A stretch of DNA of 64,000 bases from Pseudomaricurvus alkylphenolicus (lineage in GTDB: Bacteria; Pseudomonadota; Gammaproteobacteria; Pseudomonadales; Cellvibrionaceae). The position numbers were made by a program, and so were the translations under genes. Location: the NCBI RefSeq assembly GCF_011683955.1, contig NZ_JAAQPI010000005.1, forward strand, positions 62,001 to 126,000, given 5' to 3'. Positions 1-7,092 of this stretch are shown piece by piece (positions within the stretch are counted from its first letter, which is position 1; each line of letters opens with the position of its first letter). The notes below the pieces were generated by a model. It had not been told where the DNA came from, did not search any database, and worked only from the letters and a program-made list of their open reading frames with translations.

Positions 1-346
1 CATCGTAAACCACGGCAACCGATTGTTCCGTATTGCGATTGGATGTCATTCCCCGTATGGTCAGGAAGGCCGAGCCGGCGTCTTGAATGTCTAAAAACAT
101 GACGTTAGGCGTCAGGCTCAGGAAGTCTGACGCTCGTTCAACATGAGCATCCTGCAGCATGGTTTCACTGAAGGCCTGCACGGCGGCGGGAACATCGGTT
201 AGGGACTCCTCCCGTTTACGTGATGTGACAACTATTTCCTCCAAAACCAGATTGCTGGCATGAACCGTCGTTGTTGGCATGGTTGCCGCAGCAGCCAAAG
301 CGCAGGCGATTGCGAGTGTTTTTTTGATAGGCATTGATTGAACCAT
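1..346 (-). CDS. TonB-dependent receptor, N-terminal part (cut by window edge)
   Basis: Only the first 115 codons are inside the window. They show a signal peptide (MVQSMPIKKTLAIACALAAA), a TonB-box-like LEEIVVTSRKREESL, and the start of the plug domain with DVPAAVQAFSE and LTIRGMTSNRNTEQS. Family role: an outer-membrane beta-barrel that imports a scarce ligand using TonB energy. The visible part is strikingly similar to the receptor at 8755-11127 (for example RASDFLxLTPNVMxLDIQDAGSAFLTIRG in both), so the two are recent paralogues. The ATG at 346 was chosen because the signal peptide follows it directly. An ATCGAT box lies about 80 bp upstream. The ligand is unknown. Confidence 0.9.
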   Translation of the reverse strand, partial: MVQSMPIKKTLAIACALAAAATMPTTTVHASNLVLEEIVVTSRKREESLTDVPAAVQAFSETMLQDAHVERASDFLSLTPNVMFLDIQDAGSAFLTIRGMTSNRNTEQSVAVVYD

Positions 347-414
347 GAATTTCTCCGCTAGTGGGTCTGTTATTATTTTTGAGTCAAAGGGCACTTATTT
401 TTATAAAAATATAT

Positions 415-441
415 AACAACAAATAATCGATTTAATTGTTG
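415..441. promoter_or_regulatory. dyad with ATCGAT core upstream of the TonB gene
   Basis: Arms ACAACAA and TTGTTGT enclose an AT-rich centre containing ATCGAT at 426-431. It lies about 80 bp upstream of the TonB start at 346, where an operator would be expected. The ATCGAT core matches boxes found before several other units of the island, but the second box seen in most of them is missing here. Confidence 0.4.
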
Positions 442-592
442 TATATCCATCATACTATTCCTGTGAAGCAGCCGTCGGTAGGGCGATTCCTGAGACTTTG
501 TGTTCTATATTTACAACAAGCGGTTGGGCGATGACGGATACGCAGCAAAGTGCGAGGAGCTGCCCTTCGAATCGGCAGGAATTTACTCCCGC

Positions 593-632
593 GTAGGTTG
601 GATTAGCTCCGCTTCGCGGAGCGTAATCCGAC
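593..632 (+). repeat. REP-like palindromic element
   Basis: GTAGGTTGGATTAG leads into a hairpin in which GGATTA and GCTCCG pair with CGGAGC and TAATCC around a CTTCG loop. The GTAGGTTGGATTAG head is a form typical of gammaproteobacterial REP sequences. An inverted partner is at 775-804, so the pair resembles a BIME. No REP-associated transposase gene is in the window. Confidence 0.6.
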
Positions 633-774
633 GGTTCCACACGTGTTGTTCGTTGGCTGCGGCCCGATTTTTAACACCCTGGGATGTTGCTGTAACAGGC
701 GGTTTATAGGCGGCCGCCGCCAACTTAATCCTTCGGCGGATCGCCGGATTCCAACTGTAGGCGCTTTAGGCGAC

Positions 775-804
775 GAAGCGCAAAGCGCTTCTAATCCGGC
801 CTAC
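775..804 (-). repeat. REP-like element, inverted partner
   Basis: On the minus strand this reads GTAGGCCGGATTAG followed by a GAAGCGC/GCGCTTC hairpin, the same layout as the element at 593-632 in opposite orientation. The intervening 140 bp show no coding features. Confidence 0.5.
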
Positions 805-932
805 ATTCGTGCGGTCGTTGCAGGCATTTTCGAACACCCATGGTGCCCTGAACCCAGAATATGAAAGGCCGGTTATGGCACTTTACCTCCATAGCTTAAA
901 CCAAAACAGCCCACAAACTCTCCTGAAGATCC

Positions 933-967
933 AAAAAAGAACCCCGAAACGCCGAGGCGTCGGGGTT
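933..967 (-). terminator. rho-independent terminator of the hemerythrin operon
   Basis: On the minus strand AACCCCGA pairs with TCGGGGTT, with an inner CGCC/GGCG, followed by CTTTTTT. It starts about 45 bp after the hemerythrin gene's stop codon and closes the YcaC-pirin-hemerythrin operon. Confidence 0.85.
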
Positions 968-1010
968 GCCAAACGAGAGAGATCAGAAATATGTGGCGGC
1001 AATAAACGAT

Positions 1011-1577
1011 TCAGAGTTTACCCAGAGCGGGAATGATCAGGTCTTCTTCATCGTGAAAATGGCGTGGAAACACGGCCGCCAATTGAGAGACTTCGGCATG
1101 CAAACGCGCCAACTGTTCGTATCGATTGGAAGGTTTAAGTCTTGTCAGATCGAAGCTCTCGATCCTATCCAGCAACAGCAGCAATTCTTTGTGGTCGTTG
1201 TCGAGTAGATCAATGCCCCTTTTAATCTGGGGAAATTGACGTTTGAGTCGTGGAAAATAGAGCTGGTCTTCTATGTTGTGATGATGGTGTGTGTGGTGGA
1301 GAAGGTTCTTGAGATTTTGGTCCAGATTCAGGCAGGTCTGCTCATTAACAAAGAACAGGTTGCCGTAATCCAACAAAGATATCAGCTCTTGAGTCAATCG
1401 TTGTGATTCCTCAGAGAGTAACCGATGGTAATCAAAAAAGATCTGGCTCCTCGCTAACATTGACTGGTGTCGGCCCCACTGTTCTCGCCGCGGGGACAGC
1501 AGCGTCGAAACGATTTCCGGTGGTAGCGCTTCGCGACTGTACAGCGAAAGACTATCGCAGTTGACATTGGTTTTCAT
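1011..1577 (-). CDS. hemerythrin HHE-domain protein
   Basis: 188 aa. A four-helix hemerythrin-type fold is indicated by histidine/acidic clusters: HHTHHHHNIED (about 94-104), DNDHKEL (about 126-132) and FPRHFHDEED (about 170-179). Such residues bind a di-iron centre that carries O2 or senses oxygen or NO. No signal peptide, so cytoplasmic. It is the last gene of the operon. Its ATG shares one base with the TGA of the pirin gene (TGATG), which is why this start was preferred to an in-frame GTG 12 bases upstream. The physiological ligand is not deducible. Confidence 0.85.
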   Translation of the reverse strand: MKTNVNCDSLSLYSREALPPEIVSTLLSPRREQWGRHQSMLARSQIFFDYHRLLSEESQRLTQELISLLDYGNLFFVNEQTCLNLDQNLKNLLHHTHHHHNIEDQLYFPRLKRQFPQIKRGIDLLDNDHKELLLLLDRIESFDLTRLKPSNRYEQLARLHAEVSQLAAVFPRHFHDEEDLIIPALGKL

Positions 1578-2242
1578 CACTGGGAACACACAATGATTTT
1601 ACTGTCGGAAAGCGCTTCCATCACCAGGTTCTTACCTTTGATCAGGTCTCCATCGGTGGCCTCTGAACCGTGAATTTTGACGGTGCCATTGGTAACGTAT
1701 GCCATGTACTCTCCGGTTACTTCAACCGTCTGGCCTGCGTTCATCAAAGCGATGTCGACTTTGGTTGAGCTGGCAAAGGTGTCGTCGTTGCGGCCACCGT
1801 ACACGCGAGTGAGTTCACCCTGTTTTGGAGAGTAGTGCCTGTAGCCGGCGGATTCACCTTTCTTTTGCGGCATAAACCAGAGTTGGATCATGCGGTTTTC
1901 CTCGCCATCGGGGTTCACTTCATTGTGTTCAAAACCTTCACCGCCAGCTCGCTGTACCTGCACATCGTTTCCTTCGAGCCCTTTGCCATGCTCAAGTGAG
2001 CCTTCGTGGGATATTCGCCCCTCCACCATCACGGATAACACATCGACTTCCCGGTGGCCGTGCATTTTTGTTTCACCGTGGGGGAGGAACCTGGCGTCGG
2101 CAAGGTAGACAAAGTTATCCAGGCCATTCCAGGTGCCGGGGTTGGCGCGTTTCCCAAACACTCTTGAGTCCATAACCACTCGGGTTTCCCGGAGTCCGGC
2201 AAAACCACCACGTTTCAGTGTGTCCCTTTTTAAAATCTTCAT
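1577..2242 (-). CDS. pirin family protein (bicupin)
   Basis: 221 aa, about the usual pirin length. The N-terminal cupin carries the metal-site motif HGHREVDVLSVMVEG with upstream FLPHGETKMHGH and downstream GFEHNE. The C-terminal cupin is the weaker half typical of pirins. Bacterial pirins include quercetinase-type dioxygenases and redox-responsive regulators; the sequence does not say which this is. The ATG at 2242 was chosen over one at 2308 because it has a GGAG 10 bases upstream and leaves the hairpin at 2261-2284 intergenic. It lies between YcaC-like and hemerythrin genes in one operon. A gene at 32000-32266 resembles only its C-terminal half. Confidence 0.88.
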   Translation of the reverse strand: MKILKRDTLKRGGFAGLRETRVVMDSRVFGKRANPGTWNGLDNFVYLADARFLPHGETKMHGHREVDVLSVMVEGRISHEGSLEHGKGLEGNDVQVQRAGGEGFEHNEVNPDGEENRMIQLWFMPQKKGESAGYRHYSPKQGELTRVYGGRNDDTFASSTKVDIALMNAGQTVEVTGEYMAYVTNGTVKIHGSEATDGDLIKGKNLVMEALSDSKIIVCSQ

Positions 2243-2260
2243 GCTATCGCCACTCCGACG

Positions 2261-2284
2261 GCGGTGGGGCGCAATCCCCACCGC
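2261..2284 (-). promoter_or_regulatory. intercistronic hairpin between YcaC-like and pirin genes
   Basis: GCGGTGGGG and CCCCACCGC pair perfectly around a six-base loop in the 49-bp gap. No T-run follows, so it is more likely an mRNA-stabilising or attenuating structure than a full terminator. Confidence 0.55.
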
Positions 2285-2291
2285 AGGTTGA

Positions 2292-2939
2292 TTAGTTTTG
2301 ATTGGCATTCTGTGCGAGATAGCTCGCGTAAACCCAACCGTAGGAAGTGATGTGGCCCCCGAGGACGCCGCCGAGTTCCATGCCTTTTTCGCTGCGCCAG
2401 TCGTCCATAATTTCTGCCAGCACGCCTGACCAGTTAGCCACCTTGACTCCGGCCTGACTCAGTCTGTGCAGGGTGATTTCCTGAATATTTTTGTTCCAGG
2501 TTCCGGAGGCGTCAATCACGGCGTATACGTCATAGCCTTCCGCGACTGCCGAAAGAGCCGGGAATGCCAGGCAAACATCAGTGACAATACCGGCCATGAT
2601 GATTTTTTTGCGTCCGGTTTTCTCAATAAACCCTTTGAAGTCGGCGTTTTTCCAGGCATTGATTTCGCCTGGACGTTCTATGACGGGAGCATCGGGCAGA
2701 ATCTGTTGAATCTCGGGCATTACGGGGCCGTTGGGACCCTCTGGCATACTGGAAGTTACAACCGTCGGCAGCTCCAATACCTTGGCCATGTTCAACAGAC
2801 CATTAAGATTGTTCTGCAATTCTTTGGGAGAGTGGTCGCGTACGCCGCTAAGCAGTCCAGTCTGGTGATCTATCAGTGCCAGGACGGCATTGTCAGGGGT
2901 CAGTGTTTCACCAAAATGGTTGCCGGTGGGGTGGCTCAT
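2292..2939 (-). CDS. cysteine hydrolase, isochorismatase family (YcaC-like)
   Basis: 215 aa, close to E. coli YcaC (about 208 aa). Catalytic Asp is probably D24 in LALIDHQTGLL and the nucleophile C123 in AGIVTDVCLAFP. Family members hydrolyse amide or ester-like bonds; many have no assigned substrate. No signal peptide. First gene of an operon with pirin and hemerythrin, divergent from the LysR gene at 3081. A second copy with the same core but an added signal peptide is at 25350-26063. The cis-element GTTCTAATTCAGGAAC lies in the shared intergenic region. Confidence 0.88.
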   Translation of the reverse strand: MSHPTGNHFGETLTPDNAVLALIDHQTGLLSGVRDHSPKELQNNLNGLLNMAKVLELPTVVTSSMPEGPNGPVMPEIQQILPDAPVIERPGEINAWKNADFKGFIEKTGRKKIIMAGIVTDVCLAFPALSAVAEGYDVYAVIDASGTWNKNIQEITLHRLSQAGVKVANWSGVLAEIMDDWRSEKGMELGGVLGGHITSYGWVYASYLAQNANQN

Positions 2940-3058
2940 CGTTGAGTCCTCTTTCGTGTTGAGTTCTGAAAAAATCCAATAGGTCCTGAGACCTGCGCTT
3001 GAGTGATCAATATAGTCTTGCGCCCAATCGAAGATAAGTGGTAAAAATGTCTAACTCT

Positions 3059-3074
3059 GTTCTAATTCAGGAAC
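3059..3074. promoter_or_regulatory. GTTC-N8-GAAC dyad at the LysR/YcaC promoter
   Basis: GTTCTAATTCAGGAAC, ending 6 bp before the LysR start and overlapping its AGGA Shine-Dalgarno. It contains a T-N11-A arrangement as in LysR boxes. The reverse complement of 26201-26216, before the second YcaC gene, matches at 15 of 16 positions. Looser copies are at 4663 and 30860. This suggests a small LysR regulon; that is an inference. Confidence 0.5.
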
Positions 3075-3080
3075 AATCAC

Positions 3081-3965
3081 ATGCAGGACTTGAATGACAT
3101 GGCACTGTTTGCCAAAGTGGTTGAGCATGGCGGCTTTTCCGCGGCGGCCACAGCACTGGGGTTGCAGAAGTCTTTCGTTAGCCGTCGCATAGGCAAGCTG
3201 GAAGAGAGTTTGGGGCTACGGCTGGTGGAACGCACAACCCGCCACTTTCGACTCACCGAGATTGGCGAACTCTATACACCGCACTGCAACCGGTTACTGG
3301 AGGAGGCCGCGAGTGCTGAAATAACGGTCGCGCAGATGCAGGACCACCCGCAAGGGGTACTGAAGGTCAGTGCCTCGGTTGCGGTGGGGCAAATGTTGAT
3401 ATCGCCGTTGCTGCCGACATTCCTGCAGGAAAACCCGGATGTTGATATCGATCTCGAACTCACCAATCGTCGGGTGGAGATCATCGACGAAGCCTGTGAC
3501 CTGGTTATTCGAGTGGGTAAACTTCAGGATTCCACATTGGTCGCCAGAAAAATATGGCATGCAGAATTACACTTGTATGCCAGCCCGGGCTATGTCAAGG
3601 CAAAGGGAGCACCAAGCAATCCTGAAGAACTGGTTCATTATGATTGCATCCAAATGGGGGATCTCGTTAACCCCGGCCGGTGGGAATTCAATTCAGGCGG
3701 TGATTTGAGTATCGTCAAAATCAAACCCAGGGTAATGCTTAATGATTTTGTGGCTATCAAACGCATTGCTATGAATGGGTTTGGAATTGCCATCCTTCCA
3801 AACTATATCGGTGCAGTGGAGGAACGTGCGGGGACCTTGGTGAGAGTGTTGCCCGAGTGGCATCTGCCCTCACCGGATATCTATGCGCTTTATACCAATC
3901 GAACCGGATTGACAAAAAAGGTTAAGGCGTTTCTCGATTATCTTATCCAAACCTGTAACCTGTAA
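3081..3965 (+). CDS. LysR-family transcriptional regulator
   Basis: 294 aa, normal LTTR length. The winged helix-turn-helix is at about residues 5-65 (FAKVVEHGGFSAAATALGLQ, SFVSRRIGKLEESLGLRLVE, TTRHFRLTEIG). The remainder is a type 2 periplasmic-binding fold effector domain (about 90-290). The FSAAATALG / RRIGKLEE pattern places it with the CrgA/AaeR/DsdC-like subgroup, whose members often sense aromatic acids or electrophiles. Divergent from the YcaC-pirin-hemerythrin operon, which it likely controls. The GST gene downstream is convergent with a 14-bp gap. Confidence 0.92.
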   Translation: MQDLNDMALFAKVVEHGGFSAAATALGLQKSFVSRRIGKLEESLGLRLVERTTRHFRLTEIGELYTPHCNRLLEEAASAEITVAQMQDHPQGVLKVSASVAVGQMLISPLLPTFLQENPDVDIDLELTNRRVEIIDEACDLVIRVGKLQDSTLVARKIWHAELHLYASPGYVKAKGAPSNPEELVHYDCIQMGDLVNPGRWEFNSGGDLSIVKIKPRVMLNDFVAIKRIAMNGFGIAILPNYIGAVEERAGTLVRVLPEWHLPSPDIYALYTNRTGLTKKVKAFLDYLIQTCNL

Positions 3966-3979
3966 CTGGATAGCACTTG

Positions 3980-4609
3980 CTAGGCTGAGGCGCTGGGGCG
4001 ACTACGCATTTTGGTGAGCCATTCAGAAAGTGAGCTACACTCGGAGGGTTGTTCAATGCCGTTGGAAAGTGCCAGGTCGATGGCCACGAAGGCGGTAATG
4101 TCCGCAACCGAGAATTCCGTTCCCGCCAAGAATTTCTCCTCTGATAAGCGATGGTTTATGTCAAGCATAAAGGTCCTCATTCTCTGTTGGCCTCGTTCTG
4201 CCAACGCCGGAATCTGATCAAAACTGTGTGCGCCCAATAGGGCGCGCCCTTCAAACACAGGCATGCTGTTTCGGGCGACTTCCGCAATGGCCTGCATCCC
4301 ATTGATAAAAGCGATGTGGTTCCACATCTCTACTTGTGCCTGCTCCTGTGCGGTAGTGCCGAAGAGAGGAGGTGTCGGATAAAGCGTCTCAAGGTAGCGG
4401 CAAATGGCATTAACTTGGGTGATGCATTGCCCGTTATCCAGCTCCAATAACGGAATATCCCACAGGGGGCTTTTGTTTTTAAATTCGGGGGAAAACTGTC
4501 CACCAGAGAAGATGTCAATATCGATGGTATCCAGAGTCAGTTCCTTCTCTGCCAGGAACATTCGTACTCTGCGTGGATTGGACTGAATGTCGCTGTTGTA
4601 CAGTTTCAT
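3980..4609 (-). CDS. glutathione S-transferase family protein
   Basis: 209 aa. N-terminal thioredoxin-like domain (MKLYNSDIQSNPRRVRMFLA, with the cis-Pro region WDIPLLELDNG and the glutathione-gripping QVNAICRYLE) and an all-helical C-terminal domain with the usual SVADITAFVAIDLAL motif. Role: glutathione conjugation, isomerisation or dehalogenation of electrophiles, in the cytosol. Divergent from the GMC oxidoreductase at 4761, with a LysR-like dyad in the gap at 4663. It may detoxify aldehydes or quinones produced nearby; the substrate is unknown. Confidence 0.9.
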   Translation of the reverse strand: MKLYNSDIQSNPRRVRMFLAEKELTLDTIDIDIFSGGQFSPEFKNKSPLWDIPLLELDNGQCITQVNAICRYLETLYPTPPLFGTTAQEQAQVEMWNHIAFINGMQAIAEVARNSMPVFEGRALLGAHSFDQIPALAERGQQRMRTFMLDINHRLSEEKFLAGTEFSVADITAFVAIDLALSNGIEQPSECSSLSEWLTKMRSRPSASA

Positions 4610-4662
4610 TGTGCAATGACTCCTTCGGTATCGTCAAATCACCCATACTAGCGCGAAGTACT

Positions 4663-4678
4663 GTTCTATTTTTGGGAC
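4663..4678. promoter_or_regulatory. weak GTTC-type dyad between GST and GMC genes
   Basis: GTTCTATTTTTGGGAC matches the 3059-3074 dyad at 12 of 16 positions and lies in the divergent promoter region. Given the AT-rich centre, a chance match is possible. Confidence 0.25.
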
Positions 4679-4760
4679 TGTGTTTTGTTGCAGATGGGTC
4701 CGCAATGAGAAGGAATCGCTCGTTATACTGCTCGTCCCTTTCATAATTAGCGACAGAAAG

Positions 4761-6407
4761 ATGGCCAAGAAAGAAGTGTTCGATGTCTGTGTTGTCGGAA
4801 CGGGCGCAGGTGGTGGCGTCATGATCGATGAATTGACCTCCGCCGGATTCAAAGTGGTGGCGCTAGAGCGCGGAAAAATGTGGAACAACGCCGAATTTAT
4901 GGAGCATGACGAACTGTCCAGCATGGTGCGCAAACATCAGGTGTGGGCACCGGATCTTCTGGAAACGTTACGGGAAACCGATGGGGAAAAGGCGATACCC
5001 GGTCAATACAGCATGCTGGCGCACGGTGTTGGTGGCAGCTCGGTACATTGGCACGGTGCGGCTTGGCGTTTTCGTCCGGACGAAATGAAAGTCCTGTCCA
5101 CAGAGGGCTCGTTAAAAGGGGCTAATCTGGCCGATTGGCCTATCAGCTATGAAGAGCTTGAGCCTTTTTACGACAAGGCTGAGCAGGCCTACGGGGTGGC
5201 TGGAAACTCGGGTAGTAACCCGTGGGGGGCTCCCAGGAGTGTCGATTATCCGAATCCCCCGCATCCTTATCGCAGTGGCTCACTGGCGATCATAGACGCT
5301 GCCAAGAAGTTGGGGTTGGACCCGTTTTCGACGCCAACTGCCATTAATTCCCGTCACTTTGGCGGGCGTCCCGCCTGCATGAATGGTGGTATGTGTGGTT
5401 ATTTCGGCTGCCCAATCAATGCCAAAGCGTCGTCTTTTTCCGTGTCCATTCCCAGGGCGCAGGCAACCGGCAACCTGGATCTGCGAACCCACTGTTATGC
5501 CTATGAGATCGGTGTGGACAGTCGGGGGCGGGCGCGGAGTGTGGTTTACTTTGACCAAAATGGCGATAGCCAGGAGGTGCACGCACGGCAGATTATCGTG
5601 GCCTGTCATGCCATTGGCTCGGCTCATCTTCTGCAACTGTCCCAATCCGGCAAGTACCCCGGTGGTATTGCCAACAGCAACGGTCAGGTGGGGCGTAACA
5701 TCATGTTTCATATGGATTCGCTGGTGCAGTTTGAAATGGACTCCCCCCAACGCGGGACACTCGGCCCGGCGGGTATGATCTCCATCGACAATTTTCACCC
5801 CAGTGATTCCAGCCGCGGCTTTATTCGAGGAGCGTCGATTCTGGAGTTGCCAGCCAATTCGCCTATCGTCAGCGCCTTCAGTGCAACGGCCTACTATGGT
5901 TCGGATCACGGTGTTTGGGGAAAACCGCTAAAGGACTACATCGAGCGCTTTCCTTACATGAATGGACTCATTGCGTTCTGTGAAGACTTGCCGGTTTATA
6001 GTAATCGGGTTGATCTGGATCCGGACGTCAAAGATCGGTTCGGTATTCCGGCTCCCAGAATTACTCATAAGAATCATGAAAATGACATCAAACAGAGAGA
6101 TTACTTTGATGACAAACTGATGATGATCGCCGAGGCCGCCGGCGCCAAACACGCCTGGAAACTGGATTTGAGTCAGCACAAAAGCGGATCTGCTCATATT
6201 ATGGGTACCTGCCGGATGGGGGATGACCCGGATACATCGGTATTAAACCGTTGGTGTCAGACACACGAAGTGGACAATCTCTGGGTGGTGGACTCCAGCT
6301 TTTTTCCCACCTCGGGTGGCTATAATCCGACGTTGACGATTGTCGCTAACGCCTATCGGATTGCGGATCATTTTATTCGTCAGGCCAAGAACAACAATCT
6401 TTCTTAA
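4761..6407 (+). CDS. GMC family FAD oxidoreductase (gluconate/alcohol dehydrogenase-type large subunit)
   Basis: 548 aa. N-terminal Rossmann FAD motif VVGTGAGGGVMIDEL (about 11-25), the VGGSSVHWHGAAWRF motif of GMC proteins, and a C-terminal SAHIMGTCRMGDDPDTSV plus GGYNPTLTIVANAYRIADH. GMC enzymes oxidise alcohols or sugars, passing electrons to a dedicated subunit. No own signal peptide, but the next gene encodes a Tat-signal subunit-3 protein, so the pair is probably exported together by hitch-hiking, as in gluconate 2-dehydrogenase. The ATG at 4761 was chosen because the FAD motif begins just after it; an upstream ATG adds 27 residues with no homology. No cytochrome subunit is adjacent. 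Confidence 0.92.
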   Translation: MAKKEVFDVCVVGTGAGGGVMIDELTSAGFKVVALERGKMWNNAEFMEHDELSSMVRKHQVWAPDLLETLRETDGEKAIPGQYSMLAHGVGGSSVHWHGAAWRFRPDEMKVLSTEGSLKGANLADWPISYEELEPFYDKAEQAYGVAGNSGSNPWGAPRSVDYPNPPHPYRSGSLAIIDAAKKLGLDPFSTPTAINSRHFGGRPACMNGGMCGYFGCPINAKASSFSVSIPRAQATGNLDLRTHCYAYEIGVDSRGRARSVVYFDQNGDSQEVHARQIIVACHAIGSAHLLQLSQSGKYPGGIANSNGQVGRNIMFHMDSLVQFEMDSPQRGTLGPAGMISIDNFHPSDSSRGFIRGASILELPANSPIVSAFSATAYYGSDHGVWGKPLKDYIERFPYMNGLIAFCEDLPVYSNRVDLDPDVKDRFGIPAPRITHKNHENDIKQRDYFDDKLMMIAEAAGAKHAWKLDLSQHKSGSAHIMGTCRMGDDPDTSVLNRWCQTHEVDNLWVVDSSFFPTSGGYNPTLTIVANAYRIADHFIRQAKNNNLS

Positions 6408-6418
6408 AGGGGATATTG

Positions 6419-7027
6419 ATGGAACTTTCTCGCAGAAAGCTGTTAGCCGGGGTTGGTGCCGGTGTTATTGGAGGCTCACCGGTGATCTTGGCTTCAGATG
6501 CCATGTTTTCCGGTGACGACAAAGATACGCCTAAAGTCCTCAGCTATTCGCAATGGCAAACGGTTCAAGCGATCACCGCTCGGCTGATCCCTTCCGACGA
6601 AAAGCCCGGGGCGCTGGAAGCCCATTGTGTGAACTTTATTGACAAAGCCTTGGCTGCAGAGGAAAAGCCATTGGCGGGAATGTACCGACAGTCGCTGGAG
6701 GAAATTGATCGAATCGTTGCCCTTCGTTACCGGGTTTCCTTATGGAAATTGCCTGATCAGCAGCAAGACGAGTTTCTGCTTGAGCTGCAAACCGGAAAAT
6801 TGGTGGAGTGGCAATTGGACAATGTCAGCCAGAACGCCTTCTTTGAAACGCTGTTAGCGCATACCGTTATGGGCTTTCTGAGTGATCCCAAATACGGTGG
6901 CAATCGTGATCACGTGGGCTGGAAGCTGGCGGGCTTCCCGGGTCATGTGCACATGCTGGGAGGGGCCTCCCATGAACATATGCAGGGTCGCAAGCCATTT
7001 CGAACGCAGTGGGGTCAGAAGTTGTAA
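6419..7027 (+). CDS. gluconate 2-dehydrogenase subunit 3 family protein (Tat-exported)
   Basis: 202 aa. A twin-arginine signal opens it (MELSRRKLLAGVGAGVIGG), followed by the subunit-3 domain with LSYSQWQTVQAITARLIPSD and the C-terminal GFLSDPKYGGNRDHVGWKLAGFPG. In known complexes this small subunit carries the flavoprotein across the membrane and stabilises it. It begins 11 bp after the GMC gene, with AAAGGGG before an ATG at 6419; an overlapping TTG at 6416 is less likely. The cytochrome c partner that usually completes the complex is not adjacent; the cytochromes at 16185, 24927 or 26227 are candidates. Confidence 0.9.
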   Translation: MELSRRKLLAGVGAGVIGGSPVILASDAMFSGDDKDTPKVLSYSQWQTVQAITARLIPSDEKPGALEAHCVNFIDKALAAEEKPLAGMYRQSLEEIDRIVALRYRVSLWKLPDQQQDEFLLELQTGKLVEWQLDNVSQNAFFETLLAHTVMGFLSDPKYGGNRDHVGWKLAGFPGHVHMLGGASHEHMQGRKPFRTQWGQKL

Positions 7028-7092
7028 TATACACAGCTCCTGTCTGTCGTTTCATGGAAACCCGCCTATTCAATCCGTTTGCTTACTTTAAT

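Larger units (their letters stand above)
347..932. other. intergenic region: promoter of the partial TonB gene and two REP-like elements
   Basis: No convincing gene; short open frames here lack recognisable domains. The part next to the TonB gene is very AT-rich (about 370-450) and holds an ATCGAT core at 426-431 flanked by ACAACAA and TTGTTGT arms. The remainder carries two REP-like palindromes in inverted orientation, annotated separately. Confidence 0.6.

Noticed and set aside
500-1208. Several 60-80 codon frames upstream of the hemerythrin operon terminator
   Set aside because: They overlap REP elements and the terminator or the hemerythrin gene itself and have no conserved features.
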